Of a stretch of 64,000 bases of DNA, positions 52,019 to 61,516 are shown one piece after another. Positions within the stretch are counted from its first letter, which is position 1, and each line of letters starts with the position of its first letter. The notes below the pieces were generated by a model that did no database searches, was not told the DNA's origin, and saw only the letters and a program-made list of their open reading frames with translations. The stretch is from Paenibacillus odorifer (lineage in GTDB: Bacteria > Bacillota > Bacilli > Paenibacillales > Paenibacillaceae): positions 6,510,001 to 6,574,000 of the forward strand of contig NZ_CP009428.1 of assembly GCF_000758725.1 (NCBI RefSeq), given 5' to 3'. The position numbers and the translations under genes were made by a program.

Positions 52019-53404
52019 ATGAGCTCTGTATCTACCCAGCAATTAGACACAAACAGCAACAAGGCACATCGTTATATCGAAGACGTATACGCACAGGTTG
52101 TTGCGCGTAATCCTTTTGAGCCCGAATTTCATCAGGCCGTAAAGGAAATCCTTGAATCTTTGCTTCCAATCCTCGCTGCTGAACCTAAGTATCAGGAAAA
52201 TGCCATTCTGGAAAGATTGGTTGAGCCAGAACGTTTGATTATGTTCCGTGTTCCTTGGACAGACGATCAAGGTAAGGTCAGAGTTAACCGTGGATATCGT
52301 GTACAGTTCAGCAGTGCAATTGGACCTTACAAAGGTGGACTTCGTTTTCACCCATCCGTTAATGCTAGTATTATCAAATTCCTTGGTTTCGAGCAAATCT
52401 TCAAAAATGCTCTTACCGGCCAACACATCGGCGGAGGTAAAGGCGGATCCGACTTTGATCCTAAAGGTAAATCCGAAGGCGAAATCATGCGTTTTGCACA
52501 AAGCTTCATGACTGAATTGCAAAATTACATCGGTCCTGACCAAGACGTTCCTGCAGGAGATATCGGTGTAGGTGGTCGTGAGATCGGCTACATGTACGGA
52601 CAATACAAGCGGATCCGCGGAGGATATCCGGCTGGCGTATTGACTGGTAAAGGTATTGGTTACGGCGGAAGTCAGGCTCGGACAGAGGCTACTGGTTACG
52701 GTACAGTTTATTTCGTAAACGAGATGCTGAAAGCAAAAGGCCTTTCTTTTGAAGGAAGCCGCGTTGTTGTTTCCGGTTCTGGTAACGTAGCGATCTATGC
52801 GATCGAAAAAGCTGTACAGCTAGGCGCTAAAGTCGTAGCTTGTAGTGATTCCGCCGGATATATCTATGACGAAAATGGGATTAACCTCGAAACTGTCCGC
52901 CGCCTGAAAGAAGTCGAAAGAAAACGGATTAGTGAATATGTGAATGAACATCCTAACGCTGTGTATACTGAAGATTCCACGCAAATTTGGACCATTCCTT
53001 GTGATATCGCCCTTCCGAGTGCTACTCAGAATGAGATTGATGAAGCCATGGCATTGAAACTGATTGAGAATGGTGTAAAAGCAGTAGGCGAAGGTGCCAA
53101 TATGCCATCCACCCTTGAAGCTATTCATCAGTTCCAACAAGCTGGCGTGCTATTCGCACCTGCCAAAGCTGCTAATGCTGGCGGCGTAGCTGTATCTGCG
53201 CTTGAAATGGCACAAAACAGCATGCGGTTGTCCTGGAGCTTTGAAGAAGTAGATACGAAGCTGCATGAAATCATGGTTTCCATCTACGAACAATCTGTAA
53301 ATGCATCCGAGCAATATGGACAGTCCGGCAACCTTGTTGCAGGAGCGAACATCGCTGGATTCAAAAAAGTGGCCGACGCTATGCTGGCTGAAGGTGTAAT
53401 CTAA
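52019..53404 (+). CDS. gdhA: NADP-specific glutamate dehydrogenase
   Basis: Reversible amination of 2-oxoglutarate to glutamate, 461 residues, hexameric small-type GDH. Substrate-binding Lys in YKGGLRFHPSVN and the catalytic region GGGKGGSDFDPKGKS are intact, as is the Rossmann segment VVVSGSGNVAIYA, where the following acidic residue is replaced by a Ser-containing loop, in line with NADP use. Usually the position after NAL is a Thr-rich loop; here it reads TGQHIGGGKGG. Monocistronic, with a bidirectional terminator at its end. Confidence 0.96.
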   Translation: MSSVSTQQLDTNSNKAHRYIEDVYAQVVARNPFEPEFHQAVKEILESLLPILAAEPKYQENAILERLVEPERLIMFRVPWTDDQGKVRVNRGYRVQFSSAIGPYKGGLRFHPSVNASIIKFLGFEQIFKNALTGQHIGGGKGGSDFDPKGKSEGEIMRFAQSFMTELQNYIGPDQDVPAGDIGVGGREIGYMYGQYKRIRGGYPAGVLTGKGIGYGGSQARTEATGYGTVYFVNEMLKAKGLSFEGSRVVVSGSGNVAIYAIEKAVQLGAKVVACSDSAGYIYDENGINLETVRRLKEVERKRISEYVNEHPNAVYTEDSTQIWTIPCDIALPSATQNEIDEAMALKLIENGVKAVGEGANMPSTLEAIHQFQQAGVLFAPAKAANAGGVAVSALEMAQNSMRLSWSFEEVDTKLHEIMVSIYEQSVNASEQYGQSGNLVAGANIAGFKKVADAMLAEGVI

Positions 53405-53442
53405 ATAAATTACCGGCGCTCTAGTCACGAACGCCGACATAC

Positions 53443-53492
53443 AAAAGTCCCCGTAACCGGTCAGTAAGAATCCGGTAACGGGGACTTTTTGT
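53443..53492. terminator. Bidirectional terminator, gdhA / HAD gene
   Basis: AAAGTCCCCGTAACCGG with partner CCGGTAACGGGGACTTTTT, 11-base loop. The stem is nearly perfect and has A and T tracts on both sides. Confidence 0.92.
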
Positions 53493-53496
53493 ATAT

Positions 53497-54210
53497 CTAA
53501 GCGTTCCATCCGGGGATCTTCCGCAAATCCCCGTCCCCTATCGATTGAGTACTCTCCACAGTCGTATTGGGGGGTGAAGAAGCCGTACGAATGTAACAGG
53601 AATCTATTCCTATCGTTAGTGCCCCTGCAATATCCGTACGGGGATCATTCCCGATCATGATGGCCGAACGCAAATCCGCTCCATAATGCTCAACTAAATA
53701 ACGATAAAATAGCGGATCCGGCTTACTCACTCCTGCTTCGGAGGAAATGGCAATGCCATCGAATAAAGGAAGAATATTCAGCATCGTTAATTCTGCTTCT
53801 ATAAAGGTTTTCTGGCCATTGGAGAGCAAAAACACCTTTTTGCCACGTTCTCTTAATGTTTGCAGAATTTCAAGCACACCCTCATAAAGTGAGATATGGA
53901 TCATCGATAATGTCCGCAGCCATCTAACCGTTTCATGTAACCACGCTTGATCCGGTTCTCCACCCAATTGACGGGCCACAGAACGAAACACATCCTCCAT
54001 TACGAAATCTGGATACTGACAATTCCGCGCGGCTTTGGTGAGCTGTAAATCCCTCTCCCGCAGAAATTGTGCCTGTAGCTCACTTCCCGTTATGGACATC
54101 CCCTGATATCCGAAATGGAGTGATAATCGATCCCATACCTCCGGCTTCTCCTCATCTGTCTGAATATCGATCAATGTGCCATACAGGTCGAAAATATAAG
54201 TCTCGTACAT
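53497..54210 (-). CDS. HAD family hydrolase
   Basis: A 237-residue cytosolic HAD phosphatase with an alpha-helical cap. Motif I reads FDLYGTLID, with Tyr in place of the second Asp, a form seen in many haloacid-dehalogenase-like and YfnB-like HADs. Motif II is LLSNG, motif III Lys is in SKPDPLFY, and motif IV is MIGNDPRTDIAGA. The substrate is unknown. Divergent orientation to gdhA and followed upstream by the DUF2339 gene, 35 bases apart, on the same strand. Confidence 0.88.
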   Translation of the reverse strand: MYETYIFDLYGTLIDIQTDEEKPEVWDRLSLHFGYQGMSITGSELQAQFLRERDLQLTKAARNCQYPDFVMEDVFRSVARQLGGEPDQAWLHETVRWLRTLSMIHISLYEGVLEILQTLRERGKKVFLLSNGQKTFIEAELTMLNILPLFDGIAISSEAGVSKPDPLFYRYLVEHYGADLRSAIMIGNDPRTDIAGALTIGIDSCYIRTASSPPNTTVESTQSIGDGDLRKIPGWNA

Positions 54211-54244
54211 CCACCGTCTTCCTTCCTATTATTCTCTCTGTATT

Positions 54245-56812
54245 TTATCCTTTAGTACCATTATCGGCGGTTGTCTGGCCCTCCTCCATCCGGTTTGACA
54301 CCTTTTGATAGAGATAGGAGATGCCGAGCAAGCAGATGCCAAAGCTGGCATAGGCTATGATTTTGCTGCCAGTGTTCAGCAGACCCAAATCATAAAGCAG
54401 CAGCTTGCCCGTTGCCAGCAGTGTTAATCCAAGGCCGAAGCGCCGGATGTACACATACCTTTTGCGGAAGCCATACATGATAAACAGAACGGCTAATAGT
54501 AGATAAATGAGACTAAAAATTAACCCTGCATCACTCAATTGCAATTGCACTCCTAGGAAAGCGGTGATAATGCCGAGTAGATAAATCGCCATGAAAACAG
54601 GATAGATCTCCATACTCTTAAACTGGCGATTCAGCGCTGCAATCAGCAGATCACGTCCGCTAAACCAAACAAAGATATTAAAGATAATCAGTACGGCCAG
54701 TGCGATATAATCAGCTGCTGTATTTTGCGCGAGATTATTTTGCAGACTTGGCAGGCCTACTGTAATTACTATACAAATGACGTAGCCAATCCCAAACAGA
54801 AATCTCACAAAATATTTAACAATTGTGTCATACAGCACCTTCACCTTTGGCAGCGCGTAAGCCAGAACCAAGGTCCATACAGCGGAGAGCAGTAAATTAT
54901 AGAAGGTTCTATGCGCAAAGTCCTCCGGTACAACCAGATGATACAATCTTCTCGATTCATACAAGCCGTAAATCCAGAAATTTAATAACGCCGCATATTT
55001 AAACCACAAGGCTAAGGTGATTTCATAAGGTTCGCTGCGCTGAAGAGCATCCTTACGGTTATGCTGAACAGCATACAACACCGCGACAATCAGCATGCCT
55101 GCTGTGATAAAGACATATTTTAGCGGGAAGTAGACATCTCTAAAATTCGTCCATTGATAGTCTGCGACCCACTGCGTCGGTACATTTAGACAGAAGAATA
55201 CTACAAGGCAGAGCATCATAATGCCCCAGCCTGCCCTTTCCATCCCCTTAAAGCGGTTCAGATTGCCATACAGCGTAAGAACGACGCCCTCAATCAGCCA
55301 ACCGATGGACCACCAAGCCGCTCCAAATTGAAATGGAATCATCAATATGCCGAAGGTCAGTGAAGTGGCGTAGAACAGCAGCATGCTTTCTTTTTCCTGT
55401 GGCATCAGCTTCTCAAGCCCTCGACCCAGACCGAGATACAGCAGGCAGAAAAGCAACGCCAGTGCACCATTGTAATCCTTCAGTCCTGCATCCATAAATA
55501 AAATATACAAGGTGAGACAGCTAATAAACGTATTACATCCTAAGAGAGAGAAATCCCACCAGGACAGCTTGGAACGATATTTGAACGGGTACCACAAGGT
55601 AATTCCCAGATACATCGCAAAAGTCAAAACAGCATAACACATATTAATTCCGTTGCTATCAGACAAAGCTATTAATATGAGCATGGAGGGTGTATTAAAT
55701 AAGTAGCTGATATAATTGACAACGTTCCAGCGTTTGCGGAAAGAAATCAATAAGATGAATAAATTCAATAGAAACAAGTAACCCATAGCTACATAAACCG
55801 CGTTGCCCGAAAGGCCAAACGCCCCCAGATAAGAGTATAAGGGCAGATATCCTCCGATTAAGCCCAGTGCACAAATACTCCGTGATTCATACCTTAAAGA
55901 CAGGAGTACCGCAGTTAAAGTAACGAGTACAGACAAGGATAATCCTACATATATACTAATAATATCAAGCAGAAAATAGCTATAGAAAATAGAGCCATAC
56001 AGCACCGAAATCCCGCCGCCAAGCAGCCCTAAAGCGAAGGTGCCTTTTCCTTTGCGGTATAACCACTCCCCGCCTCCCAGCATCAATAATCCCAGTAGAA
56101 AAAAGGCGCTTCCCTTCATATAACCTGTGAACCAGTTGGAATAGGTATACCGGAAGCCTGCCCCCACCGCCAAAATCAACAGCAGAATACCCAGCTTGTT
56201 AATCCAGCTTAGTCCAATCTTCATTTCGATCTGATTTTGTTTTCTTCGGCGCTTAAGCACCTCTTCACTGATCTCTTCCGAGGCAAAATCATGTAATCCA
56301 TTATCCATGCCCGAGTTGAGGCGAAGTTCCGCTTCCCTCATTCTCTGCCGCTGTGCCAGCACACGCTCATTTAATTCTGCCGCCAACGCCCCAAGTCGAC
56401 TGGATATCTCTGCTTGTTCCTCACCCAGCTGCCTGGAGGCTGTATGGTACAGCTGCTGAATATGACGTTTCGTCTCCACTTCAAAAGCCGTCAGACGATC
56501 TGTATGAGCATGGCTTCTAGAGGCAAAATAAGTCTGCAGCTTCTGCCTCGACACTTTAAGAATGCCCAGCTTTTCATCTAAAATCTGTTCCGTTAGCGCA
56601 ACTCTTAGCTCAGTATTCTCTTCTTGAAGCTTACCTACCTGAGTCTTTAGCTCGACCAAAGCAAGCTTATGCTTCTCATATTGCTTCTTCAAGTATTCAT
56701 TCTCGTTGACCAGATCGTGACTTTCATATTCCGCAATCAGAGCCTCATATTCCTTAATAAGCCCGTCCTGCTGTACCTTCATGAATCTCAGTCGATCTTT
56801 GAATGACTCCAT
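54245..56812 (-). CDS. DUF2339 polytopic membrane protein with N-terminal coiled coil
   Basis: An 855-residue protein. Residues about 1-190 are a charged coiled coil (long Glu/Lys/Gln heptads) with a short linker; residues about 200-835 hold some 24 hydrophobic segments of the DUF2339 family, with a short Thr/Gly tail. DUF2339 proteins have no proven function; size and topology suggest a membrane scaffold or transporter-like role. TAAGGAGGCGCT precedes the ATG. It is followed by the HAD gene on the same strand after 34 bases, so they may be co-transcribed. Confidence 0.85.
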   Translation of the reverse strand: MESFKDRLRFMKVQQDGLIKEYEALIAEYESHDLVNENEYLKKQYEKHKLALVELKTQVGKLQEENTELRVALTEQILDEKLGILKVSRQKLQTYFASRSHAHTDRLTAFEVETKRHIQQLYHTASRQLGEEQAEISSRLGALAAELNERVLAQRQRMREAELRLNSGMDNGLHDFASEEISEEVLKRRRKQNQIEMKIGLSWINKLGILLLILAVGAGFRYTYSNWFTGYMKGSAFFLLGLLMLGGGEWLYRKGKGTFALGLLGGGISVLYGSIFYSYFLLDIISIYVGLSLSVLVTLTAVLLSLRYESRSICALGLIGGYLPLYSYLGAFGLSGNAVYVAMGYLFLLNLFILLISFRKRWNVVNYISYLFNTPSMLILIALSDSNGINMCYAVLTFAMYLGITLWYPFKYRSKLSWWDFSLLGCNTFISCLTLYILFMDAGLKDYNGALALLFCLLYLGLGRGLEKLMPQEKESMLLFYATSLTFGILMIPFQFGAAWWSIGWLIEGVVLTLYGNLNRFKGMERAGWGIMMLCLVVFFCLNVPTQWVADYQWTNFRDVYFPLKYVFITAGMLIVAVLYAVQHNRKDALQRSEPYEITLALWFKYAALLNFWIYGLYESRRLYHLVVPEDFAHRTFYNLLLSAVWTLVLAYALPKVKVLYDTIVKYFVRFLFGIGYVICIVITVGLPSLQNNLAQNTAADYIALAVLIIFNIFVWFSGRDLLIAALNRQFKSMEIYPVFMAIYLLGIITAFLGVQLQLSDAGLIFSLIYLLLAVLFIMYGFRKRYVYIRRFGLGLTLLATGKLLLYDLGLLNTGSKIIAYASFGICLLGISYLYQKVSNRMEEGQTTADNGTKG

Positions 56813-57003
56813 AGCGCCTCCTTATGTGAGCGATTGTTAATACTTACATATTACTACATATAGCTGTGGGGTCTTATGCTTTTTTTATATTTGCAGTGAA
56901 TGAAGATTACGATCGGGATGCAAAAAAACTGCAACATTTTGGAGGGGTGTCCCGTCAGAATAATAACAACACTAACAAAAGATTTTAAAAGGAGCTCACA
57001 ACC

Positions 57004-58044
57004 ATGAACAACATTTTAAAAACAAGTACAGTTCTTTTAACTTTGTCACTAGCACTTTCTACAGGAGCAGCTTATGCTGCACCCACCACAACTTCTGCTA
57101 AAAATGAGGCTACACAAACCTCCGCTAGCGTTAATCAAAAGACGTTTGCGATTGAAATCAACGGATCGACTATTAAAGAAACAGGCTTCCAAAGCACAAA
57201 TGGCAAAGAGCCGATGGTGCCACTACGTTCGATTACTGAAGCCCTTGGATTTGAATTAACCTGGAATGCACAGAATAAATCCGTTGAACTTATCAATGGC
57301 GCTGTATTCACTACAGTGAAAGCTGGAGAAGATCGTTATAGTATCAACAAAATGTATACAACACTTGGAACTGCACCACAATTGGTTGACTCCACTTTGT
57401 ATGTCCCAGCTTCCTTTTTAAGCGAAGTAATTCATCAAAACATGACTGTGAAGGGAGATTCCATTGTGATCAACACAAATGCCGCCGAGCAGCACATGAC
57501 TAAGACTGGTGTGATTACAGCAGTCTATGATGGTGGTAAATACCAATCCGTTCAAATCCAAGGTGTAGGTACGGATGGAATCGTATTAAATGTAGGGGAA
57601 GATACGGCTATTGAGATGGCAGACGGCACTAAAATTGCACTCAAAGATCTCCATATCGGTATGACTGTAAAAGCAGAACACTCCATGGTCATGACTATGA
57701 GTCTTCCGCCACAAACACCAACTTACAAAATCACCGTTCTGGATAAGCAGAAACAAGATGATCTTCTAGGTACTGCTGGCACTATTGAAGAAGTTCAAAA
57801 AGACGATGAAGGAAATATCAGTATCACTGTTAAAGGCAGTGGCCTGAGCGAATTGTCACAAAAAGAAGTAGTACTGCGCATTAATGAAGACACAGTACTC
57901 ATTAATAAAGACGGCGAAGCTGTTAAAAGCAGCGAGCTTGTTAAAGGTACAAAAGTTATCGGATTCTACAGCCCAGTGCTGACCAGAAGCCTGCCACCAA
58001 TCGGCACAGCTGTCAAAGTTGTAGTAGATTCTGCGCAACAATAA
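57004..58044 (+). CDS. Secreted copper-amine-oxidase-N stalk protein with duplicated domain
   Basis: A 346-residue exported protein. Signal peptide residues 1-25 ending AYA; a Thr/Ser linker; a copper amine oxidase N-terminal-like domain (about residues 45-155, with PMVPLRSITEALGFELTWN, core VPLRSITEALGF). Then two copies of an 80-residue beta-rich module: residues about 164-243 and 254-343. Both carry the pattern I-N/V-x-EDT...DG...L...G, and end in SLPP. AAGGAG precedes the ATG. Such stalk domains are common in Paenibacillus cell-wall proteins; no catalytic residues are visible. Confidence 0.85.
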   Translation: MNNILKTSTVLLTLSLALSTGAAYAAPTTTSAKNEATQTSASVNQKTFAIEINGSTIKETGFQSTNGKEPMVPLRSITEALGFELTWNAQNKSVELINGAVFTTVKAGEDRYSINKMYTTLGTAPQLVDSTLYVPASFLSEVIHQNMTVKGDSIVINTNAAEQHMTKTGVITAVYDGGKYQSVQIQGVGTDGIVLNVGEDTAIEMADGTKIALKDLHIGMTVKAEHSMVMTMSLPPQTPTYKITVLDKQKQDDLLGTAGTIEEVQKDDEGNISITVKGSGLSELSQKEVVLRINEDTVLINKDGEAVKSSELVKGTKVIGFYSPVLTRSLPPIGTAVKVVVDSAQQ

Positions 58045-58087
58045 GTGAGAGACTGAAATCTTATTAAAAAGATTCCAAAGAGACATT

Positions 58088-58126
58088 AAAACAGCGATCC
58101 TTCCGTTATGGGAGGATCGCTGTTTT
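58088..58126 (+). terminator. Terminator of the stalk-protein gene
   Basis: AAAACAGCGATCCT with partner AGGATCGCTGTTTT, then TTGCGTTTT. Strong stem of about 14 bases with a short loop. Confidence 0.9.
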
Positions 58127-58508
58127 GCGTTTTGGGCAATAGGGTGGCTGACTCGCTTCAGCCGATTTGAGGTAAACGAAAGCCGGCTGAACGCCTAGGC
58201 ACACTTTTGCTCGCCTGCTGCAGAGTTTTGGATGATCATAATTGCGAGGCTTACGGACCCAGATGACGTTATTTCCGATTTTTCCGCCTTTAGAGCAGCG
58301 TTTCGGACTCCAGCGCCACCATTCATTAAAAAGAGGGCATATTCGGTATTTTTTATGCCAATAGCGTCAGTGGGGTCCGTTAGAATTACAAATGTGGTAA
58401 AAAGCTGCGTTAACGGTCAGCTGTGTCCGATAGCAGAGCAGATTATAGTTACTTCGTTCGCGCAACTTCGTTTGAATTATCCGAAGTTAGAGGTCTAGTT
58501 CAACGTCA
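58127..58508. other. Structured non-coding region
   Basis: About 380 bases without a supported gene. At 58146-58191 three segments can pair in two exclusive ways: GGCTGA (58146) with TCAGCC (58158), or TTCAGCCG (58157) with CGGCTGAA (58184). Further on, 21-base arms at 58253-58273 and 58360-58380 form an inverted repeat with 17 of 21 matches. A short direct similarity (TTNCGGACNCCAG) links 58251 and 58301. The 88-codon frame here lacks a ribosome site. It may be an interspersed repeat or an RNA. Confidence 0.55.
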
Positions 58509-58558
58509 ACAAAACAGGGGTGCCCCAGCAGCCATTGTCATGACTACTAGGACACCCC
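58509..58558 (-). terminator. Terminator of the hybrid kinase gene
   Basis: Minus-strand GGGGTGTCC with partner GGGCACCCC, long loop, then TGTTTTGTTG. Confidence 0.78.
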
Positions 58559-58584
58559 ATGATTGTTTCCGTCCATTATCTATT

Positions 58585-61302
58585 TCATGAATCGCTAGCT
58601 AGAATCAATTGCATCAACGCTAATAAACGTTCCAGGTTAATCGGCTTGCTAAGATAATCTGTTGCCCCTGCCTGAAGGATTTTAGCCTTATCTTCCTTCA
58701 TCGCTTTTGCAGTCAGTGCAATGATGGGAATATCCTTCTTTGCGGGCATTTGTCTGATCCGATTGATTGCCTCATATCCGTTCATCACTGGCATCATAAT
58801 ATCCATAAGAACGATATCTATAGAAGCCGCTTGCTCCAGTTCATACAGGCCGCTCTCTCCGTTAGTAGCTGTAGTTACATGCAGCCCGCGCTTTCTTAGC
58901 GTATTTGATAAAGCGAACAAATTCCGTTCATCATCATCCACGATAAGTACATGCTTTTGATTCAGAGAAGTGAAGTCATTACGTGTATCCTCAGCCGTTG
59001 TAGCGGCAAGTACCACTCCATTCCCAATCTCTTGAATAACAGTCGCTTGATCAGCCACTTCCTCAAGGCTTGGGGCCTCAAGCTTCAAGGGCAAATACAC
59101 CGTAAAGACGCTACCCACTCCTTCTTGACTCTCCACTATAATTCTACCACCGAGCAGGGTTGCCAGCTCTCTAGATATGGATAACCCAAGCCCTGTTCCA
59201 CCATATTGACGTTCTGTATTTCCATTTGCCTGTTGAAAAGCCTCGAAGATAATTGACTGCTTTTCTTTTGAAATCCCAATTCCAGTATCCTTGATGGCGA
59301 AGGCAATAAATTCCCCTGTATACGAATCTGCCAAATCCAGCAGCTCGTCCTTAGTTGCTGAACGGATTTCCAGAGTGACTGCGCCTTCCGCTGTAAACTT
59401 AAACGCATTGGACAGCAAATTTATAATAATTTGCCGCACTCTTTGAGCATCCGAATAAAACAGCGGGGGTAAGTTCTCTCCCAGCTGTATTTGCAAAGGA
59501 ATCTCTTTTTTGCGGGAAAGCTGACTGAAGTTCTGGATCATTGCCTCCGGAATCTCCGATATATTTATCGCTTCAATTTCAATATTCAGCTTTCCTGCCT
59601 CAACCTTGGACAAATCCAGAATGTCATTAATCAGCGCCAGCAGATCTTGTCCCGAAGAATGAATGGCTTTTGAGAATTCAATATCCTCTTCGCTTAAAGC
59701 TCCCGACTGATTCTCCATAAGAAATTCGGAGAGCAGCAGAATGCCGTTAAGCGGAGTTCGCAGTTCGTGAGACATGTTAGCCAGAAACTCTGATTTATAT
59801 TGTGAGCTTTGCTGCAATAACTCTGTGTATTCACTGAGTTCCGTTTGAGCTCTTTCCGCCTCTAGTGACTTTTGTTCCGCCAGCAGTTTCTTATCCTCCA
59901 GCTTTCTATTCGTTGCATGCAGTGACTCCGTCTGGATTTGCAGCTCCTCAGACTGAGTCTGTAGTTCCTCGGTATATACCTGTAGCTCTTCGTTTAGACG
60001 CTGAGATTGTGCCAGAAGTTGGTCAATCTTCATAATGCTAATCGTACTGTTAATTGCGGAGCCAAAGGCATTCGAAATAGACCCTAGGAACTTAACCTGC
60101 AATTGCGTAAGTGGAGCAAAGGCGGCGATTTCCACCACAGCAACTACCTCACCCGAAAAAGAAATCGGCATTAGTAGAAGCGCCTTCGGCGCAGAAATAC
60201 CCAACCCAGATTGTATGCTAATATAATCCTCCGGCAGATCCTGTATTTGCATCAAGCGCGCCTCTTTAGCACATTGTCCAACTAGACCTTCTCCGATCTG
60301 GAATGCCCGCTGATCTGGAATGTTACTGCTTCCGCCAAAAGTAGAGACTCTCTTAAAGAAATCTCGATCATGGTCCTGTGTTCGAACATATAAGGAACCA
60401 TATGGGTAATCGAGGACTTCTGCGGTTTTGCCAAGAAAAATGTCGCCCAGTTGCGAGATATGTGTGATGCCCTGATACCTCGCCAACAATTCGTTTGCGT
60501 TAGCCTGAATCCATATCCGCTCTTGTTGCGTGTCTATCAGATGATTCGTAGCTACGCTCAGATCCCTGATCTCATCATTCGTGGTGATCTCTATCCTTGT
60601 CTTCATATCTTCGTCAGATTCCAATTCTGCAATCGTATGGGTAACTTTACGAACCGTACTAACGATGGCGCGTGAATTGATCCACGAAGCGACCATCGCG
60701 GTAACCGCTATAATTGCCCAAGCAATATAAAGAAGCTCTAGCAATAATTTATTCTTGTCTGCTTGTCTAGCAATCAGACTGTTGGTGTTCTCTTTCATCG
60801 TCTCGCGGTAAGTGCTGATCTGATTACGAATCCGGTCCATTTGATCTTTGCCGTCGTCGGAATTGAAGTATCTTAGGAGCTCAGCGTCCTGTCCCTCTTT
60901 TTTCAACTGGATCACATAATTTCCGGACTGTTCGATCCATTGCTTAATTTTACTTTCAATACCCAACAGACGCTGTAGCTGTAAAGAATCATTAGCAGTC
61001 AGCACGTAAAGCTTATCATAATTAGCTTCCCATTCAGCCTTACCCAAATTGTAGGGCTCCAGATACTTGTTATCGCCGGTGATGACATATCCACGTTGTC
61101 CGGTTTCCATATCTAAAATATTCTTCTCAATTAGATTAGCCAAATTAGTAATCTCTCGATCCTGATGAGAGATGAAGCTGGTTTCCCGCTGTAGAGCATT
61201 GATTCTTCCATGCATGACAAAAACAAATCCTAATAGACAGATCACGATTAAAACTGTAATTGACAGTATTTTATACTGCAAAGTGAATCGACGTTTGTTC
61301 AC
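58585..61302 (-). CDS. Hybrid sensor histidine kinase (CHASE3, HAMP, GAF, HisKA, HATPase, REC)
   Basis: A 905-residue hybrid kinase. Helix 1 (residues 10-30), CHASE3 sensor (about 40-185), helix 2 (about 188-210), HAMP, a GAF domain (about 280-425), a coiled coil of EELQ-type repeats (430-505), HisKA with H512 in MSHELRTPL, HATPase with N-box LLSNAFKF and G boxes DTGIGIS and GTGLGLS, and a C-terminal receiver with phosphoacceptor D834 in VLMDIMMP. The start is GTG 61302 with GGAGG six bases upstream. No partner regulator gene is adjacent; the signal is unknown. Confidence 0.94.
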   Translation of the reverse strand: MNKRRFTLQYKILSITVLIVICLLGFVFVMHGRINALQRETSFISHQDREITNLANLIEKNILDMETGQRGYVITGDNKYLEPYNLGKAEWEANYDKLYVLTANDSLQLQRLLGIESKIKQWIEQSGNYVIQLKKEGQDAELLRYFNSDDGKDQMDRIRNQISTYRETMKENTNSLIARQADKNKLLLELLYIAWAIIAVTAMVASWINSRAIVSTVRKVTHTIAELESDEDMKTRIEITTNDEIRDLSVATNHLIDTQQERIWIQANANELLARYQGITHISQLGDIFLGKTAEVLDYPYGSLYVRTQDHDRDFFKRVSTFGGSSNIPDQRAFQIGEGLVGQCAKEARLMQIQDLPEDYISIQSGLGISAPKALLLMPISFSGEVVAVVEIAAFAPLTQLQVKFLGSISNAFGSAINSTISIMKIDQLLAQSQRLNEELQVYTEELQTQSEELQIQTESLHATNRKLEDKKLLAEQKSLEAERAQTELSEYTELLQQSSQYKSEFLANMSHELRTPLNGILLLSEFLMENQSGALSEEDIEFSKAIHSSGQDLLALINDILDLSKVEAGKLNIEIEAINISEIPEAMIQNFSQLSRKKEIPLQIQLGENLPPLFYSDAQRVRQIIINLLSNAFKFTAEGAVTLEIRSATKDELLDLADSYTGEFIAFAIKDTGIGISKEKQSIIFEAFQQANGNTERQYGGTGLGLSISRELATLLGGRIIVESQEGVGSVFTVYLPLKLEAPSLEEVADQATVIQEIGNGVVLAATTAEDTRNDFTSLNQKHVLIVDDDERNLFALSNTLRKRGLHVTTATNGESGLYELEQAASIDIVLMDIMMPVMNGYEAINRIRQMPAKKDIPIIALTAKAMKEDKAKILQAGATDYLSKPINLERLLALMQLILASDS

Positions 61303-61463
61303 AACTAGCCTCCGTCCTGTCTTCTAACTATAAACCCCTTTCTATTCTACATCATTGCAAAAGATTACTTGAATAAGGCTTCATTAATTCTTCTATGTAA
61401 ATTTTGACTGCTGCTAATTTAAACAATTTCCGCAGGGTTGAAACACTTGTTTTTCCCGGAATA

Positions 61464-61502
61464 AAAAAAAACCCCACAAGTGCCTTTCTCCTTGAAGGGT
61501 TA
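61464..61502 (-). terminator. Terminator of the DNA-alkylation gene
   Basis: Minus-strand ACCCTTCAAG with partner CTTGTGGGGT (two inner mismatches), then nine T. Confidence 0.8.
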
Positions 61503-61516
61503 CCTAAATATCTAAC

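Noticed and set aside
58232..58498. 88-codon frame in the structured region
   Set aside because: No ribosome site; inverted repeats of the DNA explain the lack of stops better than coding.
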